From positions 1-20,821 of the forward strand of contig DATMXR010000242.1 in assembly GCA_035561315.1 (NCBI GenBank): a stretch of 20,821 nt of DNA, written 5' to 3'. Below are positions 1 through 6,324 of this stretch, piece after piece; position 1 is the stretch's first letter, and the number at the start of each line of letters is the position of its first letter. This DNA comes from JAEYLA01 sp035561315 (GTDB taxonomy: Bacteria > Bacillota > Clostridia > Christensenellales > CAG-138). The translations under genes and the position numbers were made by a program. The notes below the pieces were generated by a model. It did no database searches. It worked only from the letters and a program-made list of their open reading frames with translations, and had not been told where the DNA came from.

Positions 1-75
1 CTGTTTCTCAGAATAGCAGCACAACGATATGCCGGTCATCGCGCCGCCGCTGCGCAACGGAGGAGACTGATCATT
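1..75. other. leader of the sugar operon, no gene called
   Basis: No gene can be supported here. One frame carries a stop at 14-16 and could be the last codons of an upstream gene, and the frame of the following gene is also open back to base 1, so an upstream gene end cannot be placed. A Shine-Dalgarno-like GGAGGAG lies at 59-65 and serves the gene starting at 76. No promoter can be judged because too little upstream sequence is present. Confidence 0.4.
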
Positions 76-690
76 ATGGAGCAAAAGATATGGGAGGCCG
101 CCGCTTCCGCCTACGCCATCGAGGCCGCCGCCATCGGGCAGGCGTTTACCGCTTTATCCGGGGAATCGTTCCTGCGCGCGGTGGATGCGCTCGCGCGGGC
201 GCCGCGCATCGCCGCAAGCGGATGCGGCCACTCGGGCATCGCGTGCCGGCATTTTGCGCACCTGATGTGCTGCATCGAGCGCCCGGCGCGCTTCATTTCG
301 CCCGCGGAGGCCGTCCATGGCGCAATGGGCTATATTCAAAGGGGAGACGCCATGCTTCTGGCGTCGCGCGGCGGGAAGACCGCGGAGCTAATGCCCATAC
401 TTGACATTTGCGCCGGGAAGGGCGCAACGGTCATCGCCGTTACGGAAAATCCCGCGTCGCCAATGGCTAAAGGCGCTGATATCGTGCTGCAGATGCGGGT
501 GACACGGGAAACGGACCGTTACGACAGCCAGGGTACGACAAGCTTCACCGTACTGTCCGTACTGTTCGACGCGCTGCAGGCGGCGCTGATCGAGTTTACA
601 GGATTCCGCAATGAACAATTTGCGGCGATCCACCCGGGAGGCGCTGTCGGCGAACGCCTGAATCATAAGGCTTCTTCCAATGATAAATGA
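76..690 (+). CDS. SIS-domain sugar-phosphate isomerase-like protein
   Basis: A 204-residue cytoplasmic protein made of a single SIS (sugar isomerase) fold. The phosphosugar-binding loop is visible as SGCGHSG (about residues 48-54), followed by the second SIS signature LLASRGGKTAEL (about 94-105). The C-terminal IHPGGAVGERL is typical of the KpsF/GutQ arabinose-5-phosphate isomerase group. Those enzymes usually have about 320 residues with two CBS domains; here the CBS domains are absent, so this is the short SIS-only form. The ATG at 76 follows GGAGGAG with 10 bases spacing. It opens an operon with a DeoR regulator, MFS permease and sugar kinase, so a catabolic aldose/ketose phosphate isomerase role is more likely than KDO synthesis. 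Fold is certain; substrate is unknown. Confidence 0.85.
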   Translation: MEQKIWEAAASAYAIEAAAIGQAFTALSGESFLRAVDALARAPRIAASGCGHSGIACRHFAHLMCCIERPARFISPAEAVHGAMGYIQRGDAMLLASRGGKTAELMPILDICAGKGATVIAVTENPASPMAKGADIVLQMRVTRETDRYDSQGTTSFTVLSVLFDALQAALIEFTGFRNEQFAAIHPGGAVGERLNHKASSNDK

Positions 691-696
691 TATAAT
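688..696 (+). promoter_or_regulatory. extended -10 promoter element ahead of the DeoR gene
   Basis: The sequence TGATATAAT matches the extended -10 consensus TGnTATAAT exactly. It overlaps the stop codon of the SIS gene and lies about 34 bases before the DeoR start. No good -35 hexamer is seen at 17 bases upstream, which is usual for extended -10 promoters. It would let the regulator, permease and kinase be transcribed apart from the isomerase. Sequence match only; chance occurrence in an AT-rich gap is possible. Confidence 0.45.
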
Positions 697-729
697 GATG
701 CCATCACTTTTGGAGGGAGTATCGTCTAC

Positions 730-1509
730 ATGGCCGGAGAACTGAAAATCGACGTCCGCAGGAAGAAAATACTGGAACTGCTCCGACGTGACGGGCAGGT
801 GCGCGTATCCCAGCTGAGCGAGCAGCTTGGCGCCACCGCCGTGACCATACGCAGCGATCTTGACGCGCTGGAACAGGACGGCTATCTGGAACGAACGCAG
901 GGAGGGGCCGTCCAGACCACAAAAAACTATTACAATATGGAATTCCAGCGGCGCAAGCAGGAGCATACGGACCTGAAGAAAGCGATCGCCGCATATGCGG
1001 CGGGCACGGTGCGCGACGGCGACACGCTGTTTATCAATTCCGGCACCACCACCTACTTTACCGCCATCGAGCTGAAAAAGCGCAAAAATCTGAATGTGGT
1101 GACCAACTCCATCTCGGTCGCCGTGGAATTGGGGGATGTGCCCACGTTCCGGATCATACTGCTCGGAGGAGAGATCAACGCGCAGTATTCCTTCACATAC
1201 GGCGAAGCCGCCCGCGAGCAGCTCTCCCGCTTTAAGGCCGATTATGCGATCCTCTCCATCGACGGCGTTTCGCCCGACGCGGGGCTGACGACCTATCATG
1301 CGGAGGAAAGCGTGATCGACCGCATCATGATGGAACGCGCGCAGCGGACGCTCGTGGTGGCGGACAGCACCAAGCTTGACCATGAGAGCTTCTCGCACGT
1401 TTCGGATTTAAGCGGCGTCGTCTGCTGGATTACGGACGAGAAGGCCGACCGTGCGCTGGCGGAAAGGATCACACAAAAAGGTGCCGAAGTCCACTTTGCG
1501 AAATCGTAA
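730..1509 (+). CDS. DeoR-family transcriptional regulator
   Basis: A 259-residue sugar-responsive regulator. Residues about 9-60 form the DeoR winged helix-turn-helix, with the signature region around VSQLSEQLGATAVTIRSDL and the following DGYLERTQGGAV wing. Residues about 75-235 match the DeoRC effector domain, which resembles ribose-5-phosphate isomerase: the NSGTTT phosphate-binding loop, VTNS, LLGGEIN, SIDGV and VVADSTK segments are all present and in the usual order. The family binds a phosphorylated sugar and usually represses the adjacent catabolic operon. The ATG at 730 follows GGAGGG (712-717). The next gene overlaps its 3' end, so regulator and transporter are probably translationally coupled. 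Confidence 0.95.
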   Translation: MAGELKIDVRRKKILELLRRDGQVRVSQLSEQLGATAVTIRSDLDALEQDGYLERTQGGAVQTTKNYYNMEFQRRKQEHTDLKKAIAAYAAGTVRDGDTLFINSGTTTYFTAIELKKRKNLNVVTNSISVAVELGDVPTFRIILLGGEINAQYSFTYGEAAREQLSRFKADYAILSIDGVSPDAGLTTYHAEESVIDRIMMERAQRTLVVADSTKLDHESFSHVSDLSGVVCWITDEKADRALAERITQKGAEVHFAKS

Positions 1510-2659
1510 CGTCCCGGTTCTGCTGCCGCTCGTCTCGGGTCTTTTGTTTTTTATCGGATTTGAGATAGGCGGGTATCAGCTGGTTTTGCGCAACGTTTCA
1601 AACGAGTTTTCCATGACGCCGCTAGGGTCCGGCCTGCTGGTCGCGATGCAGAACGCCGGGTTTGTTCTGGCCCCCCTGCTGTTCGGCACTCTTTCCGACC
1701 GCGTCGGGAAAAAACGCACGCTGTTCGGATTTATGCTGACATTCATTCTGGGCTGCGCGCTGGCCGCTGCGGCGGGCGGCATGTGGGCGTTCATCGCCGG
1801 CGTTTTTTTGATCGGCATCGGCTACTGCATGTGCGAATGCATCGGGACTGCCGCGCTGGCCGACGCGTTTCCGGAAAAAAGCGCGCAGTACATCAACCTG
1901 TCGCAGTCTTTGCTCAGCTTCGGCGCGGTCGTCAGCCCAATCCTCATACAATGGGGCACCGAGGCCTTTTCCTGGAATTGGCGTACGGTATTTCTGATCT
2001 GCGGAATCGGATACGCAATGCTGCTTCCGCCCTTTTTCTTCGCCCGCTTCGAAAACGCTTCAGGGGCATCTATACAAAAACGCATGCCGATGCGCGCATT
2101 TTTTAGATCTGCGGCATTCTCCCTGTTGTTCTTTTCCGTTCTGCTCTATGTCGGGCTGGAGTGCGGTATCGGGTATTTTACAGAGTCGCTGTTCGCTTTA
2201 AAATTGTCCAGCGACCGCCTGGGCGCTTACGCCATCTCCGCCTATTGGCTCTGCATGGCGGTATCGAGGTTCGTATGCTCATTTTCCCCGATCTCTCCGC
2301 AAAAAACGCTTTTGATCGGCTTTGGCGCATCGTTTGTGCTTTTTTCCGTACTTGCCGTATCCGGGTCCCCCTATCTGTCCCTTGTGCTTTGCGGGCTGAT
2401 CGGCTTCGCGTTCGGGCCGATATGGTCCCTTCTGGTCGATCTTGCCGCAAAAGAATTCCCGCAGCACACAGGCGGCGCGATCGGGCTGATGAGCGCCGGA
2501 TGCGGCCTTGGCGGAATGGTGTTCCCGTCTCTCATGGGGTTTCTTTCGGACAGATCGGATATCCGTTTTGCGTTTATTATGCTTTCGGCAACGGCGCTGG
2601 CGGCATGTATTCTGTCTTATCTGATATACCATAGGATGAAGCGCGGCGCGCGGGGGTGA
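1481..2659 (+). CDS. MFS transporter, probable sugar or sugar-acid permease
   Basis: An integral membrane carrier of about 392 residues with roughly twelve hydrophobic spans. The major facilitator motif A, GTLSDRVGKKR, sits in the loop after the second span, and a related copy (FLSDRSD) occurs in the second half. The gene overlaps the end of the DeoR gene. The start is uncertain: GTG at 1481 (after GGAAAGGA) and TTG at 1496 both give a short basic N terminus before the first span, and GTG at 1451 would add ten polar residues. It ends in a GTGA overlap with the sugar kinase gene. From context it imports the sugar or polyol that the kinase phosphorylates. Family is secure; substrate is not. Confidence 0.88.
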   Translation: MPKSTLRNRNVPVLLPLVSGLLFFIGFEIGGYQLVLRNVSNEFSMTPLGSGLLVAMQNAGFVLAPLLFGTLSDRVGKKRTLFGFMLTFILGCALAAAAGGMWAFIAGVFLIGIGYCMCECIGTAALADAFPEKSAQYINLSQSLLSFGAVVSPILIQWGTEAFSWNWRTVFLICGIGYAMLLPPFFFARFENASGASIQKRMPMRAFFRSAAFSLLFFSVLLYVGLECGIGYFTESLFALKLSSDRLGAYAISAYWLCMAVSRFVCSFSPISPQKTLLIGFGASFVLFSVLAVSGSPYLSLVLCGLIGFAFGPIWSLLVDLAAKEFPQHTGGAIGLMSAGCGLGGMVFPSLMGFLSDRSDIRFAFIMLSATALAACILSYLIYHRMKRGARG

Positions 2660-4128
2660 CGATGTTGTTTATCGGGGTTGATCTTGGCAGCACAAATATC
2701 AAAGCCGCCCTGTATGACGGGGCCTTCAAGTGCCTGCATATGGAAAGCGCGGCGGTGTCCTACGTGCGGGAAAACGGATGCGTGGAATTTGACGCGGACG
2801 CGTATGTCAGCGATTTGATCGGCATCCTGCACAGGCTCGCCGCATCGGGCGCGGCGGATGGGCGCAGCATCAGCGGCATCACGTTTACCGGGCAGGCCGA
2901 GTCCCTTGTCGTGCTTGACGGCGGCGGCAATCCGCTGATGAACGCCATCAGCTGGATGGACGAACGCTCGGAGGAGGAATGCGGCCTGCTGGAGAAGCGC
3001 TTCCCCCCTGCGGCCTGCTATGCGCATACCGGGCAGCCGGCCGTACTGCCCACCTGGCCGGCAACAAAGATCCTGTGGTTAAGGCGCCACCGCCCGGACC
3101 TCTACGCCGCGGCCGCCCATTATGTGCTGCTCAAAGATTTTGTGGTTTACCGTCTGACAGGCAGCCTCCTTGCCGATTGCTCCATCGCGACGTTTACCTT
3201 TTATTTTGACATCTATGAAAGGCGATACTGGGCCGAGATGCTGGAGTTTATCGGCGTCAGGGAAAACCAGCTGCCGCCGCTTGCCGAGCCGTGCGCTTCG
3301 GCCGGGCGGCTGAAGAAGGATGCGGCCAGAGCGATAGGCGTTGGGGAAGGAACAACGGTGAATATCGGCACGCTGGACCACTTTGCCGGTATGGTCGGAA
3401 CGGGCAACGTACACGCGGGATGCATGAGCCTGTCCACCGGCACGGTGATGGGGCTGTCCGCCATAGCCGCCCTGCCCGTCCGGCAGGATACCGGCATTCC
3501 GATGCATTACGGGTTCCTTCCCGGCTCTTATGTGATGCTGCCGGTGGCGGAAAGCGGCGGGATCAGTCTGGAGTGGTTCAGGCAAACCTGCATGGCGGGC
3601 GTTTCTTATGACGAACTGAATGCCGCGCTCGACGGGCGCGCGCCAAGCGAACTCATATTTCTGCCCTATATCGTCGGCACAAACGCGCCGGAATTCGACC
3701 GCGACGCGTGCGGCGTCTTTTTCGGCCTGCGCAGCAAGCACGATGCATTCGATCTCGCATTGGCCGTTATGGAAGGCGTCGCGCACCTGCTCAAAAAGAA
3801 TTGCGACCGCATCCGCGCGGGCGGTACGCCGATCGAGCGCATCATCGCCACCGGCGGCGGCGCAAAATCCCCCGTATGGTGCCAGATGCAGGCGGATATC
3901 ACCGGCATTCCCGTCCATATCCCTGCGGAGAAGGAAGCCGCCTGCCTCGGCGCGGCCATGATCGGCGCCGTCGCCGCAGGCGAATATTGCTCCTACGACG
4001 ACGCGGCGGCGGCCGCGGTAAGGATGGAGCGATGCTTCCTGCCGTCCCCGGACGCGCAATATGCGCGCAAGCACCGCCAGTTTCTTGCCCTATATAGCGC
4101 GATGATCGACGTGCAGCGGATTCGGTAA
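2656..4128 (+). CDS. FGGY-family carbohydrate kinase
   Basis: A 490-residue ATP-dependent sugar kinase, the usual FGGY length. The N-terminal phosphate-1 loop IGVDLGSTNIKAAL, the substrate-side ISWMDERSEEE, the TLDHFAGMVGTG segment carrying the likely catalytic base Asp241, the STGT adenosine-side loop, and the C-terminal ATGGGAKSPVWCQMQAD with EAACLGAAMIG are all present. This pattern is closest in style to xylulokinase/gluconokinase-like members, but FGGY substrates (xylulose, gluconate, glycerol, ribulose and others) cannot be told apart by eye. The GTG at 2656 overlaps the permease stop; ATG at 2662 is an alternative. It is the last gene of the sugar operon and converges with the response regulator gene 13 bases on. 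Confidence 0.92.
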   Translation: MTMLFIGVDLGSTNIKAALYDGAFKCLHMESAAVSYVRENGCVEFDADAYVSDLIGILHRLAASGAADGRSISGITFTGQAESLVVLDGGGNPLMNAISWMDERSEEECGLLEKRFPPAACYAHTGQPAVLPTWPATKILWLRRHRPDLYAAAAHYVLLKDFVVYRLTGSLLADCSIATFTFYFDIYERRYWAEMLEFIGVRENQLPPLAEPCASAGRLKKDAARAIGVGEGTTVNIGTLDHFAGMVGTGNVHAGCMSLSTGTVMGLSAIAALPVRQDTGIPMHYGFLPGSYVMLPVAESGGISLEWFRQTCMAGVSYDELNAALDGRAPSELIFLPYIVGTNAPEFDRDACGVFFGLRSKHDAFDLALAVMEGVAHLLKKNCDRIRAGGTPIERIIATGGGAKSPVWCQMQADITGIPVHIPAEKEAACLGAAMIGAVAAGEYCSYDDAAAAAVRMERCFLPSPDAQYARKHRQFLALYSAMIDVQRIR

Positions 4129-4141
4129 AAGCCCTAAAAGC

Positions 4142-4726
4142 TCACCGCATCCGCCTGGACCACATGTGCAAAAGCTCGCTCTGGTTTTTTACGCCCAGCT
4201 TTTTATATACGTTTGTCTTTTGGTTTGCGATCGTTTTCTGGGAGGACAGCGTATGGGTATCGTTATCGAGCATCGCGTCGAATACGGCGCGTTCGGCCGG
4301 GGAGAGCTCCGCAAGTATCAGCGAATTGATCAGGTAAAGCTGCGGCGTATGCCCGCCGACCGTTTTGCGGACGGTATCCGCTATGATATTGAACTGGCTT
4401 TTGAACACATAGCCGGACGCCATGCTTTTTACGCACGAGTCCACCACCGTCTGCGGATTTTCATAAGAGGTCAGTATAATCACCCGGGCGTCCGTCCGGC
4501 GGCATATTTCGCGGGACGCCGCGATGCCCTCGAGCCCCGGGGGCGAAAGGCTCAGGTCCATCAGTACGATATCCGGCTGCAGCTCGCAGCACAGGCGGAC
4601 CGCGTCGTCCTTGTTGGAGGCGCAGCCAACGAGCGCAAGGTCGGGCTCCCGCTCCGCCATACGCCGGACAAGGAATACAAAATCCTGATCGTCCTCCACC
4701 AGCATAAGCCGGATACAATCGTTCAT
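4142..4726 (-). CDS. response regulator with diverged LuxR/NarL-type output domain
   Basis: A 194-residue response regulator. The receiver domain covers about residues 5-122: acidic pair Glu11-Asp12, phosphoacceptor Asp57 (LMDLSL), Thr86 in the ILTS segment and Lys109 in VFKS are the conserved switch residues. Residues about 140-190 resemble a LuxR/NarL four-helix DNA-binding domain (LSPAERAVFDAML ... KTIANQKTNVYKKLGVKNQSEL), although the usual Leu-Thr-x-Arg-Glu entry is Leu-Ser-Pro-Ala-Glu and the recognition helix is atypical. Its start overlaps the histidine kinase stop by ATGA, so the two are translated together. No terminator is evident in the 13-base gap to the convergent sugar kinase gene. 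Confidence 0.9.
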   Translation of the reverse strand: MNDCIRLMLVEDDQDFVFLVRRMAEREPDLALVGCASNKDDAVRLCCELQPDIVLMDLSLSPPGLEGIAASREICRRTDARVIILTSYENPQTVVDSCVKSMASGYVFKSQFNIIADTVRKTVGGHTPQLYLINSLILAELSPAERAVFDAMLDNDTHTLSSQKTIANQKTNVYKKLGVKNQSELLHMWSRRMR

Positions 4727-6117
4727 AGAATGCCCCCCGCCGCCCTGCGCCTCTGCCTGGGGAAATATAACGAAAACACGGCGCCTTCCCCTTCCCCGCT
4801 CTGTACGTCGATATAGCCGTTATGCAGCTTCATAATGTTGAAACAGTACGCAAGTCCCAGGCCAAAATGGCTGTTGGACATCTTCGTGCTGAAATACGGC
4901 TCAAACAGCCGGCGCAGGTTTTCCCGCGGGATGCCGCAGCCGGTATCCTGAACATGCAGCGCCTGGTACCGGCGGGAGGCGTTTTCTTCAAAGGTGAACG
5001 TGATGGTTCCGCGCCGGTTCATGGCGTCGGCCGCGTTGGAGATCAGGTTGTTGAGGACCTCCGTGATATGGTCCCTGTCGCACAGGACCACCTCGCCGCC
5101 GCACAGGACGTCGAACTCTGTTTCGGCCCCGGCGTACTCCCGGCACAGGTCTATGGCGCTTTCAATGAGGTCCTTCACGAGGTAGGGTTCCCGCTCGAGC
5201 AATATATCGTTGGAATAGAGCTGCGTCTTATGGACGAAATGCTTTAAATGCTCCGTGGACCGGCCGATGATTTTTAATTCCTCCGGTGCCTCGGCGCTTA
5301 ACTGCGCCGTCAGGTTTTCCATGCACCATTCGATCTTGGTCACTTCGTTTTTTAAAATATGGCTCGTATACCGGGCCCCCTTGTCTACGCTCTGCCCGGC
5401 GCCGTCCCATTTGTATTGTTCGCCCCTGAGCCGTATGCCCATCATGCCTTCCCGGAAGACCGCAACGATATAGAAAAGTACGATCGCGCCCAGCAGGTAG
5501 GCGTTCCCCTGCCATGCCTTAAAAAACGTCTCTACCCGCAGGGAATGGATCACAAATATCGTAATGAGCCAAAACCATACCGGAGGCAGCACAACAAGGA
5601 CGACGCGCCGCTTTTCGCGGCGCTTTGCCGTCCATTTTTCGCATAGGACCGCTTTGATCATCAGGACTGTGGCGAGGACCCCGTATGTGAGGTTATAAAC
5701 GCTTATGCCGTACCAGAAGGCAAGGCTGGTGTGCTGGAGCTCCCGCGTCGCGAGCGGCGGGAACAGAAGCATCAGCGGCAGCGGAAGGCAAAGCGCCAGG
5801 ATTTTGAATATCCGGAAGCGCTTCGGCTGTACGAGATGGTATTCGTAAAAATACAGTGCGAATATAAACAGGCAGGGCATGACGAAATCATACAGCGCCG
5901 CCGTCATAAAAGAATATATATTCTCCGCAAGCGCGTAATAGCCGGGGTTGCCGAGCCGTTCGAGATGCGGCGGGACGGCCTCATAAAAAAGAAACTCCTT
6001 GAACGGCCCCAAGCTGAAAATCAGGCCGCTGACGGCGCACCACCGGTTGGTTTTGCTGTGCCTGTCCGAAAGAAAAATAATGAGCGAGAGCAACCAGAGC
6101 AACGCCGTAAATACCAT
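4723..6117 (-). CDS. sensor histidine kinase with seven predicted membrane spans
   Basis: A 464-residue membrane histidine kinase. About seven hydrophobic spans fill residues 2-17, 27-45, 66-91, 103-121, 133-156, 171-191 and 205-222. A dimerisation/H-box-like helix follows, with the candidate phosphorylated His253 in SHILKNEVTKIEW. The HATPase_c domain is complete: N box LNNLISNAADAM (355-366), G1 box DTGCGIP (391-397), F box LFEPYFSTK and G2 box GLGLAYC (from 419). The N-terminal sensor is not a recognised named domain. It is preceded on its own strand by GGGAG close to the ATG. It is co-expressed with the response regulator and is transcribed away from the large kinase operon, making that operon a possible target. 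Confidence 0.9.
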   Translation of the reverse strand: MVFTALLWLLSLIIFLSDRHSKTNRWCAVSGLIFSLGPFKEFLFYEAVPPHLERLGNPGYYALAENIYSFMTAALYDFVMPCLFIFALYFYEYHLVQPKRFRIFKILALCLPLPLMLLFPPLATRELQHTSLAFWYGISVYNLTYGVLATVLMIKAVLCEKWTAKRREKRRVVLVVLPPVWFWLITIFVIHSLRVETFFKAWQGNAYLLGAIVLFYIVAVFREGMMGIRLRGEQYKWDGAGQSVDKGARYTSHILKNEVTKIEWCMENLTAQLSAEAPEELKIIGRSTEHLKHFVHKTQLYSNDILLEREPYLVKDLIESAIDLCREYAGAETEFDVLCGGEVVLCDRDHITEVLNNLISNAADAMNRRGTITFTFEENASRRYQALHVQDTGCGIPRENLRRLFEPYFSTKMSNSHFGLGLAYCFNIMKLHNGYIDVQSGEGEGAVFSLYFPRQRRRAAGGIL

Positions 6118-6153
6118 AGGCTCTCCCTGTGTACGGAATTTATTTCCTTACCT

Positions 6154-6182
6154 ATCATACAATATCGCCCCGCAAAAGTCAT
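6154..6182 (-). promoter_or_regulatory. candidate promoter for the two-component genes
   Basis: Read on the minus strand, ATGACT (4 of 6 to TTGACA) is followed after 17 bases by TATGAT (5 of 6 to TATAAT), about 37 bases before the histidine kinase ATG. Spacing and position are right for a housekeeping promoter. The call rests only on consensus matching. Confidence 0.45.
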
Positions 6183-6200
6183 GTAAGATTATTCAGATCA

Positions 6201-6277
6201 ATGGGTATTCCTATGTTTTTTAGGAACATCATGGCTTTTTCTCATGCTATACTCATGGAGGTTTCCTTTATACCCAT
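6201..6277. promoter_or_regulatory. inverted-repeat elements in the divergent promoter region
   Basis: Two nested inverted repeats lie between the divergent operons. TTCCTA (6208-6213) and TAGGAA (6221-6226) form a perfect 6-bp dyad with a 7-base spacer, just upstream of the candidate operon -10. ATGGGTAT (6201-6208) and ATACCCAT (6270-6277) form a perfect 8-bp inverted pair about 61 bases apart. The TACCCAT core, and TACCTAT at 6149-6155, fit the NarL heptamer consensus TACYYMT. These could be operators for the neighbouring NarL-type regulator. This is pattern matching after the fact, and the regulator has an atypical recognition helix. Confidence 0.35.
6245..6253 (+). promoter_or_regulatory. 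candidate extended -10 promoter for the kinase operon
   Basis: TGCTATACT fits the extended -10 consensus TGnTATAAT with one change. It lies about 72 bases before the first kinase gene, leaving a leader of roughly 65 bases. The -35 region holds no good TTGACA but contains the TTCCTA/TAGGAA dyad, which would suit an activator-dependent promoter. It is the best visible start point for the whole downstream operon. Confidence 0.45.
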
Positions 6278-6324
6278 AAATTTGTAACCATGCGGATATC
6301 GTTTGGCGCGCGGAAAGGAAGAAT

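Noticed and set aside
3079..4074. Antisense open frame opposite the FGGY kinase gene
   Set aside because: Shadow of a clear sugar kinase; no ribosome binding site or protein motif supports it. The same applies to the antisense frame at 388-1398 over the SIS and DeoR genes.
4129..4141. Terminator between the convergent sugar kinase and response regulator genes
   Set aside because: The gap is 13 bases and neither it nor the adjoining coding ends shows a clear GC-rich hairpin followed by T residues.
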